Assembly (NCBI GenBank): GCA_047600605.1
Contig: JASGKK010000003.1
Coordinates: 186,001-250,000 of the forward strand
DNA: 64,000 bases
Source: CAYMZZ01 sp047600605
GTDB taxonomy: Bacteria > Bacteroidota > Bacteroidia > Chitinophagales > Chitinophagaceae
Reading direction: 5' to 3'
The position numbers and the translations under genes are program-made. The notes beneath the pieces were generated by a model. It did not search any database and was not told the origin of the DNA. It saw nothing but the letters and a program-made list of their open reading frames with translations. Position 1 is the stretch's first letter; each line of letters begins with the position of its first letter. Shown here one piece after another: positions 16,092 to 26,100 of the stretch.

Positions 16092-17642
16092 TTATTCGGC
16101 ACCATCGGTACGGGCTCTCGCTACCGCATAGTTGCCTACGTTTGTACCTACCACCAATCCGATCTCACAATCGCTGCGGTAATGGATTCCGCCATACATG
16201 CGCGACATGGATGCCTCCTGGGCCATGGCCTTATAGCTTTCTGCCTTATCCGGTACAATATGGCCCAATATGGCAGCAGCAGCACCACTGAATGTGGAAT
16301 GCCCGGATATGAATGCCGGGAAATTGGGAATACCGGTGAGTGTCTTAATACGCGGATCAAGCTGGGCAGGACGCGGATTGAAATAATGATATTTGGTATC
16401 CCAGCACACAATGGCTGCATCCATTAGTGACATATTCAGCAAAGCCATATTACGTGCCCAGCGTACTTCACTAAAATTGAGTTTAATAAAATCTTCCGCA
16501 GCAATCAGGTCCCAGTGACCGGGAGGCGTAGAGGTGCCCACACCATCGGCCCAGTAATGCACAATACGGATACGCTCCCTGGTGGGATTATTGACGAAAC
16601 TGAGAATCTCCTCCGTCTCCTGTTTCATCAGATCGCTCTTAACGGGAGGGGGTGCATCGGGACGAAGTGAAATGGTAGTGAGTGAATCAAATAAAAATGC
16701 TTTCACTTTACCAAACAGTGGCAGCATGGGCGGGCGGCGTGGTACTTCGAGGCTGTACCAGGGAGTTTCGCCACGGGCAATACAATCTGTTTCAAGTTGT
16801 GTCCACTGTTGTTGATTGCCTGCAGCGGCACCGGCACGGTCGCCACGGGCGCGTGTTACAAATTTTTGAGCTACCGCACGACCCAGTGCTTCGCCTGCTT
16901 CCAGATCGCTACGCACATTGGCTCCTGAGATAAGACGGGCTCGTTTATGTTCTTCTGCTTTCTGATTGATATAATCCTGCTCGCCGGGAAAGAGTAGCTT
17001 CAGTAGTTCTACGGCTGCTCCGGCTACTACAGCATCTTCGGAAGGATAAGAAGGCAGTGTGTTTTTAGGCACCAGCACCTTCAGAGTAGTATCCACGCGA
17101 TAGGGGGCGGCACGGTTATAGGTTGTCTTATAATGCCAGGCGGCCACCAATGCATCATACTGTGCAGCACTTATGTAGGCATAAGCCCGGGCTGCATAAG
17201 GCGGGTTGGCAAAAGGAAACAGGGGATATGCTAATGGGTTATTAGCATTGGGAAACGGATAAGTGCCGTCTGCATTCTGATAGGGAGGCAGGTTGTATTT
17301 AGCCACCAGCTCGCGCAGTATTTCGTTCCAGCGCAGTATGGCCCCGGCACTCCAGTATTTAACAATACGTTCTTCTTCATCGCTGATGTTTTCCTGCCAG
17401 CCTTTGATCTCGTTGATCTGAGCAATATATTCAGGAGTATTGGTAGCAATAGGAGCAGCTACGGCAAATTCGGTAGCACTTGTCAGCAACACGGGTTTCC
17501 ATGTACCTGCATTCATATCCTGGTTAGAGGGATTGAGTGCAGGAATATTATCGGTACGCCCTTCCACATCTTTATTACAGGCAGTAAAGAAAAGCGCCAG
17601 ACTACCCAGGGCAGCAATGCCTGTGAAAATGAACTTTTTCAT
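16092..17642 (-). CDS. vanadium-dependent haloperoxidase / PAP2-fold lipoprotein
   Basis: 516 aa lipoprotein (signal peptide with lipobox FFTAC-N, mature Cys about 22). The vanadate/phosphate-binding signature is intact: K417-x6-R424-P425 in KYHYFNPRP, SGH at 446-448 in ISGHSTFSG, and S480-R481-x5-H487-x3-D491 in SRMYGGIHYRSD. These residues are shared by vanadium haloperoxidases and bacterial acid phosphatases, so the sequence alone does not decide the activity. Its long helical N-terminal half is typical of the haloperoxidase-related group in Bacteroidota. It starts 1 nt before the stop of the upstream barrel gene, so cotranscription is certain in practice. Confidence 0.85.
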   Translation of the reverse strand: MKKFIFTGIAALGSLALFFTACNKDVEGRTDNIPALNPSNQDMNAGTWKPVLLTSATEFAVAAPIATNTPEYIAQINEIKGWQENISDEEERIVKYWSAGAILRWNEILRELVAKYNLPPYQNADGTYPFPNANNPLAYPLFPFANPPYAARAYAYISAAQYDALVAAWHYKTTYNRAAPYRVDTTLKVLVPKNTLPSYPSEDAVVAGAAVELLKLLFPGEQDYINQKAEEHKRARLISGANVRSDLEAGEALGRAVAQKFVTRARGDRAGAAAGNQQQWTQLETDCIARGETPWYSLEVPRRPPMLPLFGKVKAFLFDSLTTISLRPDAPPPVKSDLMKQETEEILSFVNNPTRERIRIVHYWADGVGTSTPPGHWDLIAAEDFIKLNFSEVRWARNMALLNMSLMDAAIVCWDTKYHYFNPRPAQLDPRIKTLTGIPNFPAFISGHSTFSGAAAAILGHIVPDKAESYKAMAQEASMSRMYGGIHYRSDCEIGLVVGTNVGNYAVARARTDGAE

Positions 17643-17643
17643 A

Positions 17644-18603
17644 TTAGTTGGTTTTTGAAGGGGTTTTTGCAGATGTTGTTTTCTTACTCAGATCAAATAC
17701 ATAAAACAGGGAACCGTAGAAACCGGTAGCCTGGCCCATGTTGCGGCCTGCTATAGTCGTATTGCCTCCGGCTACAATAGACAGTTGAGGCAACCAGGGT
17801 AATACATACTTGAAATTGGCCCCTACGGTAGTTGCATTCATCCGGTTGCTGGGAAATGGCATGTTGTTGCGGGTGATATCAAAGCCTCCCAGCGTAGTCC
17901 AGTTATTGACTACAGCCTCTGCAATCAACCGGTTATTGCGCCAGCCTGCCCTGAAATTGAACATGGCGGCATCCGGCATTTCTACCTTATTGGTATTATG
18001 CATGGTAGTAGTATAATAGGAATCGCGGTCGATTTCGATATTGCTGCGCAGCACATAGGTAGCCGATCCCGTTACAAATAAATTGCCCTGCTGAAAATCG
18101 GCCATTACACGCGCCTGCAGGGTTTTGCTGCGCAGACCGATTGAAAGGGGTAAAAAATCGGCTACATAATTGGTAAGCGGGAATGAAACACCACCGATAC
18201 CAAAAACGGTCAGCTTACCACCGCCACTGGTGCGATGTTCATACCCTCTCCATTTGAGGAAGAGGCTGAGATCCTGCAGACCATCGAGACCACTCAGGGT
18301 ACCGGCAGTGGCTTTTGTTTTCACGTATGGTACAGAAAACAATGCATTCAGTTTGCGGCTGATACCGTAGTTGCCCATCACGCTGTACATCTGGGTCGAT
18401 ACCCGGCCCAGATTAAGATTCTCGCGTTTGCGGGTACCTTCCCAGTAATTTTTCCAGCTGCTGTAGCTGTACATGGGGCCCACACAAAAGGCATTTTTCT
18501 CCATCATCAGCCCATCTATTTCAGTTTGGGCCTGCATGCGTGGTGTCAGCCCTATCAGCAGGGCCGGCAATAGTATTTTTGAAAGTGTTTTACATCGTGG
18601 CAT
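17644..18603 (-). CDS. outer-membrane beta-barrel protein, transporter-like
   Basis: 319 aa. Signal peptide MPRCKTLSKILLPALLIGLTPRMQAQ followed by alternating amphipathic strands (e.g. GNYGISRKLNALFSVPYVK, QARVMADFQQGNLFVTGSATYVLRS) and an aromatic-rich C-terminal strand (GFYGSLFYVFDLS), as in outer-membrane barrels of the phenol-degradation meta-pathway type. I do not recognise a specific family with certainty. It is packed between the haloperoxidase-like gene (1 nt) and a second barrel gene (37 nt), implying a joint function with the PAP2-fold lipoprotein. Confidence 0.75.
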   Translation of the reverse strand: MPRCKTLSKILLPALLIGLTPRMQAQTEIDGLMMEKNAFCVGPMYSYSSWKNYWEGTRKRENLNLGRVSTQMYSVMGNYGISRKLNALFSVPYVKTKATAGTLSGLDGLQDLSLFLKWRGYEHRTSGGGKLTVFGIGGVSFPLTNYVADFLPLSIGLRSKTLQARVMADFQQGNLFVTGSATYVLRSNIEIDRDSYYTTTMHNTNKVEMPDAAMFNFRAGWRNNRLIAEAVVNNWTTLGGFDITRNNMPFPSNRMNATTVGANFKYVLPWLPQLSIVAGGNTTIAGRNMGQATGFYGSLFYVFDLSKKTTSAKTPSKTN

Positions 18604-18640
18604 AGTGCAGTTGTTTTTTGGGTTTCAGTTGCGTATGAGG

Positions 18641-19736
18641 TTAGAATTTTATACTCATTCCCAGGTTGATCACATAATCGGCAAAAGCAGCATCACCCTG
18701 CTGAAAAGTGCCGGTGGTTGCTGATCTTTCTTTATCGGTTACACTTTGTGTACGGTTGCGGGCCAGTGCAACCGGCACAGTGAGATACCAGTTTGTTTTT
18801 TTGCCCATCAGACTTACCCCGGGCTCGATAGCAATGGCATAGCCGGGTCGTCTGAACCCTTCGCTGCCACCAAACAGGTCGTATACGGGTATTCCATCGA
18901 ATACGGCCGCCAGCCATGACTGTAATCTTGCCAGTCATATAGCTGAAGCCTGCACGCATCATATACTGGTCAGGTACGCTGCAAATAGTTTCATTAGCCA
19001 GAGCCGGAGAGAGTGTTTCGCGATACGTACGTGTGCCATTTACTTCGCGTGGATTGATCAGGTAAAATGCACTGGCATATACGCCAAGGTTGCGCGCGAT
19101 ATGGCGATAGGTATTGACTTCGGCAGTAAAGCCGGTACCACCATCGCCTAACTGAATGGATTGATCCACGGTGCGTAGTTCGCTGCTTCCATTGGGACCC
19201 ACATTATGCCAGTAGTCCTGATAATTGTAATCACCGGTGGCAAACTTGATACCCATGCCTATCTGTATATTCCCTTTGTGTGCTTTTTTGGGATCAAATA
19301 CCCAGTAATAAGCACTGGCACGGATATCGCCCAGGCCAAAAGATTCGGTATTGCGGCGCTCCCGTTTTACATATACGCCATTCACCAGTCCGTGCTCGTA
19401 TAATGAAGAACGGACGTTGGAGAGCAATGGCATATTAAGACTCAATGACCAGCGGCTATTGAGTTTACGTACGATCGAAAGATCAAGTGCATGCGAATAG
19501 TTGATAACCTCTGTGTTCTGTTCGAGCCTTTCCTTTTGTTCTTCTTTGCCTTTAAAATGGCGAAATGATTTAAAGTAACGGTAGTTGGCATTGAATTGCC
19601 ATTTGGTATTATCGGCAACGGGTTCCTGTAATGAACACGAAGATCCAGTGCTGCGTATGGCTACGCAACCCTGTGCTTCGCTATGCTGTTGCACGGCCAG
19701 CAGGCCCAGCAGCATAAAAAATTTTATGCGACGCAT
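18641..19736 (-). pseudogene. outer-membrane barrel protein, frameshifted near 18902
   Basis: Signal peptide MRRIKFFMLLGLLAVQQHSEAQ, then GCVAIRSTGSSCS and a barrel body (NANYRYFKSFRHFKGK, FGLGDIRASAYYWVF). The initial frame stops at 18732 after an aberrant tail. Skipping one base near 18902 continues in the other frame with GIPVYDLFGGSEGFRRPGY, NWYLTVPVALARNRTQSV and ends ADYVINLGMSIKF with a stop at 18641, the normal look of a C-terminal barrel strand. The restored protein is about 364 aa. Either the gene is inactivated or the base is a sequencing error. It pairs with the haloperoxidase-like gene 37 nt upstream. Confidence 0.8.
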
Positions 19737-19773
19737 AAGTAAGTAGTATGGTTTTCGGGTACAGGAAGATCGG

Positions 19774-21144
19774 TTACTTCCTGAACTTCAGTTTCTGGAC
19801 AATAAAATCGCCCACTTTCCGGCCATACTCTGTACTTACAATGCATGAACTGTGATAATGAATACCTCCATAAAAGCGGGCCCAGTTATTTTCTTCTGCT
19901 GCCTGCCTGAAAGATGTATAGGATCTGCTGGGTATTCCGAATTCCAGCTCAGAAGTATCAGTATATGCAAAGTTGTCACCAAATACCGATGTCAGTGCTT
20001 CTGCATTGGCAGCAGACACGGTAAAGTGACCACAGGTATATTCGGGGAAAGGGGGAGTTTGCAACAATGGTTGCCACTCGGGATCAATATATTTATTGAT
20101 CACTGTTTCAGGACGCACGGTATTGTGACGGAATTTTTCGTCCCAGCAATGAATAAACGCGTCAAACTGAGCAATAGCAGTGATTGCATAGGCGAAAACT
20201 GTACCGGCATAATCATAGCCGGCCTTTTTGGCCGCAATACCTACTATCGCCATCCAGTGACCGGAAGGCGAAAATTTCTTGGTACCAAACATCACGTGAC
20301 CTGATACGTTTAACTTGAACGGATTGTCGTCCCAGAAATTAGCGATATGCTTTTGCTCATCGGTCAGGTTGTCAACAGCATTTTTGATAGCTATGACCTC
20401 CTTATAATAAGCGCTGTTGGTGTCTTTGATATTGAAAGGAAGGGGGGGCGGGGGCGTAAACTGATCTGCGCTGTCCAGCGCCACGGTACGTATCTCCATC
20501 CAGTGGGGTTCCATGGCTGAAGTATAAGCGGGTGGTGTGGGCACCCAGCGACCAGGTGTATCAATGACGGTATACTTGGGCGCACTGCGTGTCTGTGCAT
20601 AGTTGTCACCCTTACTCCATTTGATGATATGCTCTGCTACCTGACTGGCATAGGCCGATGTGGCTTCCAGCTCTTTGGCAGGCATCCCTTCATCACGCAT
20701 CAGTTGCTTCAGGCTGTCTACATAGTTCTTCATGCTACCGGCAGGAAAAGTAACCGCTTCGCCTACCTGGCAAAAAGCCAGTAATGAGGCAAAATTAAAA
20801 TTTACTCCCGCAGTACTATCCGGCGCAGGTACGGCTTTCAGGTCTTTGATCTGGCCAGCCAGTGAATAATATTGCCCGGGATAACCAGCCGCAATTACCT
20901 CATAGGCAGCTACACTGGCATACATGTAATTGCGTGATGCCACGATGGGACTGAAATTATTCCCCATAACCACTGTATTCAATTCATGTACCATTTCGCT
21001 GAACTGAATAGGGTTGTCTGCCAGTTTTTTATAGTTATCTCCTTTACCTGTGCATGATGTAAACAATACCAGCGCCAGCAGAGAAATACCAACAATTACT
21101 CTCACTTTCAATAATATTTTATCGCTAAATACAATTCCATCCAT
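19774..21144 (-). CDS. vanadium-dependent haloperoxidase / PAP2-fold lipoprotein, variant motif
   Basis: 456 aa. N-terminal signal with lipobox LFTSC (Cys about 31). The binding motifs are K337-x6-R344-P345 (KFRHNTVRP), C371-G372-H373 in TCGHFTVSAANAE (usual Ser replaced by Cys), and A422-R423-x5-H429-x3-S433 (ARFYGGIHYHSS). In the last motif the usual leading Ser is Ala and the terminal Asp is Ser. The metal-ligand His equivalent H429 and the H373 of the CGH motif are kept. It is a distant paralogue of the 516-aa protein in the same cluster. Haloperoxidase or phosphatase activity is unproven and the substitutions make it less certain. Confidence 0.82.
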   Translation of the reverse strand: MDGIVFSDKILLKVRVIVGISLLALVLFTSCTGKGDNYKKLADNPIQFSEMVHELNTVVMGNNFSPIVASRNYMYASVAAYEVIAAGYPGQYYSLAGQIKDLKAVPAPDSTAGVNFNFASLLAFCQVGEAVTFPAGSMKNYVDSLKQLMRDEGMPAKELEATSAYASQVAEHIIKWSKGDNYAQTRSAPKYTVIDTPGRWVPTPPAYTSAMEPHWMEIRTVALDSADQFTPPPPLPFNIKDTNSAYYKEVIAIKNAVDNLTDEQKHIANFWDDNPFKLNVSGHVMFGTKKFSPSGHWMAIVGIAAKKAGYDYAGTVFAYAITAIAQFDAFIHCWDEKFRHNTVRPETVINKYIDPEWQPLLQTPPFPEYTCGHFTVSAANAEALTSVFGDNFAYTDTSELEFGIPSRSYTSFRQAAEENNWARFYGGIHYHSSCIVSTEYGRKVGDFIVQKLKFRK

Positions 21145-21201
21145 CTGCTTTTTGCAGAATGGAAAAATAAACGTTCAATCTGATTCAGGAAAAACGAATG
21201 T

Positions 21202-21762
21202 TTACGCCTGTATCTCAGGAGGCTGACCGGCTACTTCGGTGTAACAAACAGGAAGGGTTTGGGAAAAAACGGGGAAAGAGTGCCGGGATTGCTGTGCAAT
21301 CACTGACAAATCGGGATAAGCGGTTTTGTTACTGTATTCGCTCCAGAAGTTTTTAGCAAAGCCTGCATAGTCACCGCCTTTTTTGTCGGATGACTGCTGA
21401 TCGAGACCATTGGCCTTTTTATAATAATTAGAACCTGCGGCCTTGATCTCATCTTTGGCATTATTGGCGATACACTTCAGCACGAGAAAGCCATCGACCA
21501 CTTTACTTTTGACATAGGTGTAATGTCTGCCATCTACTTCCACTTCGCCATAGTGACGTTCAAATTCGGGCTGACTGATCTGGTAAGGAACCTCAAGAGG
21601 AATTTTTAGCTCAATGAGTTCTGCTTCATCATACTCCTGGTTGTCGAGGCGGGCTTCCAGTTGCTGATCTGCCTGACTCTCCAGCAGACTGGTTATAATG
21701 CGATAGCCGTACCAGTTGAAGAACAGCATGAGCAGCAGGAATATGGCAGCTAATTTTCTCAA
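21202..21762 (-). CDS. hypothetical membrane-anchored protein
   Basis: 186 aa; starts with TTG (no ATG fits upstream because of a stop codon 3 codons before). One N-terminal membrane segment (KLAAIFLLLMLFFNWYGY) then a soluble extracytoplasmic part containing LIELKIPLEVPYQISQPEFERHYGEVEVDGRHYTYVKSK and FLVLKCIANNAKDEI. I do not recognise a domain. It is first in the minus-strand run leading to the haloperoxidase-like and barrel genes (57 nt before the next gene), so it may be part of that operon. Confidence 0.65.
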   Translation of the reverse strand: MRKLAAIFLLLMLFFNWYGYRIITSLLESQADQQLEARLDNQEYDEAELIELKIPLEVPYQISQPEFERHYGEVEVDGRHYTYVKSKVVDGFLVLKCIANNAKDEIKAAGSNYYKKANGLDQQSSDKKGGDYAGFAKNFWSEYSNKTAYPDLSVIAQQSRHSFPVFSQTLPVCYTEVAGQPPEIQA

Positions 21763-22159
21763 GGCAAATAATCACAAACAAGGTAAGATTTTTTTCAATA
21801 GCAATAAGGTCGTACCCTTATTTTATTTCGCCGTAAAATTCTTCTTTTCAGGTCTCCACTCCTCTGACGGTCAGATACTTCCGGTGAGCCCGTGCAACTG
21901 ACCTCACCCGCACAATGCTTTTGGATATCATGACTGGTTTGGCAAGCCACAGGTCCGCTTTGCCGGATGCTGCCGGAGCCCTGAGGTAAACAGGGAATGA
22001 CGTCCTGCTCGGGGTTCTGCAATCACCCAAAAAAGCGGATCCGGTACCACCGAAATTACTTTTTCCGGCAACCCTGCCACAGCACTACCCTGTTCAACGG
22101 TCATACAAAAAACAGAAAAGCGGTCATTTTGCAGCACATTGTTTTAGTAAACTCTGTGG
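21763..22159. other. gene-free, GC-rich intergenic block with many inverted repeats
   Basis: About 400 nt between divergent genes. Short frames exist on the minus strand (60-75 codons) but show no domain or start context. Inverted repeats are dense: TCTGAC/GTCAGA (21863-21875), GGTCAG (21869-21874) with CTGACC (21898-21903), and GGTGAG (21883-21888) with CTCACC (21903-21908). The last two overlap, so they are mutually exclusive. A further set near 22030-22070 has AAAAAG/CTTTTT arms. It could hold a small structured RNA or regulatory region; no known RNA class was recognised. Confidence 0.35.
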
Positions 22160-22167
22160 TAAATTTG
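22139..22167 (+). promoter_or_regulatory. promoter of the 312-aa membrane protein gene
   Basis: TAAATTTG (22160-22167) matches the -7 consensus; TTG at 22139-22141 lies 18 nt upstream. Expected start of transcription near 22171, 32 nt before the ATG. Confidence 0.6.
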
Positions 22168-22202
22168 TTTGAGTTGCCTAACTACTAACCCGCATCGTCC
22201 AT

Positions 22203-23141
22203 ATGAAAAAAATACTTCTGGTACTGCTGGCGCTGGTCCTTATTTCGCTTTGCAGCATCTACCTGTTTATTCCCAATGTGGTGCAACACTCCAGCAGTCA
22301 TTACTCTCCCTATCGTTATGATGCCCTGCTGCGGCGGCTCAAACAACCGGCCAACTGGCTTTGCTGGGCCGATAGCTCTTCCGTACTGGTAAAGGATGGT
22401 TTGCTTCACCTGAACGATGTCCGTTTTCGTGCCGATAGTTTTTCACAATCTGCTCTTTACTTCAGTCCGGTAGCTCCGGCAGAAGGCTATCAACTGCGTC
22501 TCAGCATCAGCCCGGTCAATGGGGATTCTGCACGCCTGCAGTGGGAATACCGCTCTGCCACTTCTTACAATCCTGTTTACCGTATCCGGCGATATAATCA
22601 AGCACAATCAGTGATCAGTGCGCTTGACCAGCTGTCTGCTCATACCAATCGATATTTCCGGCGCATCGAGGGCGTGTATGGTTTTGCGATCAATGAAGCG
22701 CTTATCAGCGATTCACTTTTAATTTCTACATCTGGCAACAGTACATCCTATCCTGATATTCCTTTTATTTATTCGCTTATTGATAAATTGTATAATTATC
22801 TGCAACAACACCATGCAGAAGCTTCAGGTGCTCCCATGCTCAATATTCTGAAGCAACCCGAAGGCGGTTATCTGACTCGTGTGGCATTGCCGGTAAGTGG
22901 TGAACTGCCGCAGCGCAATGATATCAGCTTCAAACGCATGCTGGCTGGTGGCAATATTCTCATCGCAGAAGTTAAGGGCGGCCCGGTACAGATTGAAAAA
23001 GCAATGGCACAGGTAGAGAACTATATCAGGGACTTCAAACGTATGTCGCCCGCCATACCCTTCCTGTCGCTTGTGACTGACCGGCGTCAACAACCAGACA
23101 GTACGCAATGGATCACCCGCATTTATTATCCGGTGATGTAA
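22203..23141 (+). CDS. membrane-anchored protein with C-terminal GyrI-like effector-binding region
   Basis: 312 aa. One N-terminal membrane segment (KKILLVLLALVLISLCSIYLFIPNVV), then an extracytoplasmic middle part (LLHLNDVRFRADSFSQSALYFSP, LSISPVNGDSARLQWEY) resembling SRPBCC-like folds, and a C-terminal part (MLNILKQPEGGYLTRVALPVSGELP, MLAGGNILIAEVKGGPVQIEKAMAQVENYIRDF) with the spacing of GyrI/AraC effector-binding domains. Such SRPBCC-plus-GyrI membrane proteins are common in Bacteroidota and have no firm function. It is convergent with the VCBS gene, 6 nt apart, and has its own promoter. Confidence 0.6.
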   Translation: MKKILLVLLALVLISLCSIYLFIPNVVQHSSSHYSPYRYDALLRRLKQPANWLCWADSSSVLVKDGLLHLNDVRFRADSFSQSALYFSPVAPAEGYQLRLSISPVNGDSARLQWEYRSATSYNPVYRIRRYNQAQSVISALDQLSAHTNRYFRRIEGVYGFAINEALISDSLLISTSGNSTSYPDIPFIYSLIDKLYNYLQQHHAEASGAPMLNILKQPEGGYLTRVALPVSGELPQRNDISFKRMLAGGNILIAEVKGGPVQIEKAMAQVENYIRDFKRMSPAIPFLSLVTDRRQQPDSTQWITRIYYPVM

Positions 23142-23147
23142 GTACCC

Positions 23148-26100
23148 CTATTTGCCGGCAAAATCAATCAGCAATGCGCTGTCGTTGTTTCGCACTACCA
23201 GGTAACACTGCCGGCCCGCTACATGCAAGGGCCGTATATACCTTATCTCTCCTGCTATCGGCAAACCGGGTATTGCCTGCACCTCAAAACGACCTTTGCC
23301 TTTATTGATCAGCAGTTGTCCGTAACTGGCATCGTAACGTCCCATTTCAATGTTGTTTCCATAATAATTACCGCCAATCAGGAAGTCGGGCAGATTGTTC
23401 CCATCCGCATCTACCGGCACTGCCGCTTTCAGCGGTGAAAGCTGGGCGTCGAACGGTAATGATTCAACAGAGAACTGAAGATTCCCTTTGTTAATGAGTA
23501 CCGCGCTGCTGAAGTAATCGGCCGACCATTTGCCGGCATTTTCCAGCTCTTTGCTGCCAAACAAATCCTGCAGCGAGGCTTTGGCAAAATCAGCGGCGTA
23601 TAAAAATTTTTTCTTCAGAAGGGGTATCTGCTTTTCCAGTTCCGCTTTGTTAGCAAACGGAATTTCCTTGTTCTGTAAATAATAGGTCAGTACCTGTTCT
23701 TTACGTCCGTTATGGTCAAAATCATAATAGTACAGGCGTACAGGCTGCTCAATGCTCGCCTTTAACCGGCTGTTCAATCCGAGATTTCCAGCCAGCAGAT
23801 CGGGATAACCATCCCCGTTCACATCGGTAACGGTCAGTGAGTTCCACCATCCTTTTTGCGTGGTAAGTTCTTTACGCGTAAATATTCCCTGCTGATTGAT
23901 GTACGCGGTAACTGCTCCCCACTCCAGTGCCAGCACCAGGTCCTGATCACCATCTTTGTCGAGATCTGTCCATACAGCCTGTGTTACAAAACCTGCTGTC
24001 ATCAGTTCGGGAGCCACCTGAGCTGTCACATCGGTGAAATGGCCTTTCCCATCATTTTGCAGCAGGTAAGAAACCGGTGTTTGTCCATAAGCCCAGGGTA
24101 CTGCACGAGCCCCTATGAAAAGATCCATTGCACCATCTCCGTTAAAATCATACGGCTGAATGCTTGATGCGGTGAGATAGAGACTATCAAACGCATCGGG
24201 CTTGCGGATCAGCAATCCACTGGCACTGCCCAGGTACAGGCGTGGTGTATTATGAAAATCCTTTCCGTAAAATTCATTGCCGCCACTCGCTATCAGCAGA
24301 TCCGGATACCGATCGTTGTTTACATCTGTCCAGCAGGCATCCACATCCTCGTAAATGCTATCGGCCATCAATGCTGGTTGAGACATACGTGTAAAACGGC
24401 CATCAGCGCGTTGCACAAATACGGCGGCCTGCTGATTACGTGCTCCTCCGAGAAATATATCATCGAGGCCGTCGCCGTTTATATCGGCTACTGCCGCAGC
24501 GGGGCCTTCGGTAGATACCATATGCGGTATCAGTGGTTCGCGGTCAAACTCTACAAAATGATTTTCCCTATGTACATAATTCAAGCCTGCTGCTGCAGTG
24601 ATATCCTGCATGCTGCGGCTCTCCGGCTTATACCTGTTTCTGATACGACTAAGATCAAATACTGGAAGCCCCTGACTGTAGGTCAGTTCAATCTGTCCTT
24701 TGCTGGTGTCCAGCCTCAACGGCTCACAGGTATTATCGGGCCATATCCAGAAAGCCGAATCTACTTTCACGTGATCCAGCCCTATGAGCAATGGCGTTTC
24801 CATACTCGAAAGAAATCCACGCACCGGATACTTTTCATACACCTGCACCTCGCTGCCGGAGAAAATAACCGCCCGCGAACCAATTGCATTTTTATTACCT
24901 GGCTGTCCAACGGGTTTAATGGATACAGACGTGCGTGCTCCGCTTTCGTTCCTGTTATTTTCATAAATAAATACAGGTGCATCAATATTATTCACGACTA
25001 CATCCAGATCTCCGTCATTGTCGAGATCAGTATATACGGCGCCATTCGAAAAAGCCGGCAGGTCACCTTTGATACGGTCTGCCATGTCTGCAAAACTCAT
25101 ATCGCCTTTATTAAGAAAAAACTTGTTGGGTATCCTGATCTCCGGAAACTTACTGATCAGGGAAAGGTCCCGCCCCCCTGCCTTTTCGGTATTAATGCGT
25201 TGCGGCACTTCTGTATTGGATACAAAATTGACATAGTCAATATCATTCATCCGCTTGGGTATTCCATTTGATATAAACAGATCCTTTCTTCCATCATTAT
25301 CAAAATCCATCCACAGGGCAGCCCAGCTCCAGTCAGTCGCTGCCACTCCGCTATAAAGACCTGTTTCACTGAAGTGCCCGTTGCGCTGATTGTACTGCAG
25401 GTTATTGCGTGTATACTGATAAGAATATCCTACGCTGATCTTATGAAAGAAAATATCGTAAGAGTCTTCGCCCAGCGATCGTTTCAGAATGTATGGATCT
25501 GCCGGCAGCATATCTGTGCTGATGATCTCCGGAAAAGCATCATTGTTGATATCGGCCACATCCACACCCATGCTGAATTGCGAAGTGTGCATGAGTTGAT
25601 TGGTGCCCTGTTCGGAAAAAATACCGTTTTGCTGATTGATATAGAGATAATCATTTTCATGAAAGTCGTTGCCGATATAAATATCAGGATACCCATCGAG
25701 GTTGATGTCGGCAATAGCAATACCCAGTCCATACCCGATGGCAGAGCTATTGATACCTGTCTCGCGGGTGACATCCACAAAACGTCCCTTCTCATTTTTG
25801 TAAAACCGGTCCCCAGACAGTGCATGGTATTGCCCGGCAAACTCAGCACGTGGCTTAAATGTACCGTTCTGATGCACCGAATGATTTAGCAGAAAAAGAT
25901 CGAGGTCGCCATCCAGGTCATAGTCAAAAAAGGCAGCCTGTGTACAGAAGCCGGAAAAATCAAGGCCATATTCCACCGCCTTATCTGCAAATACCGGTAT
26001 GCCTTCCGCATTTATTCCCTGGTTGATGAGCAGTTGATTGCGGCTATGCAATGTTTCATAATTACCTACCCGGCATACATAAATATCCAGCAGCCCATCC

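Noticed and set aside
21848..22137. 60-75-codon frames on the minus strand as small genes
   Set aside because: Three frames overlap one another, none has start context or recognisable sequence, and inverted repeats explain the region better.
24252..25271. 339-codon open frame on the plus strand
   Set aside because: It lies wholly antisense to the well-supported VCBS/UnbV gene, has no domain, and its length follows from that gene's codon composition.
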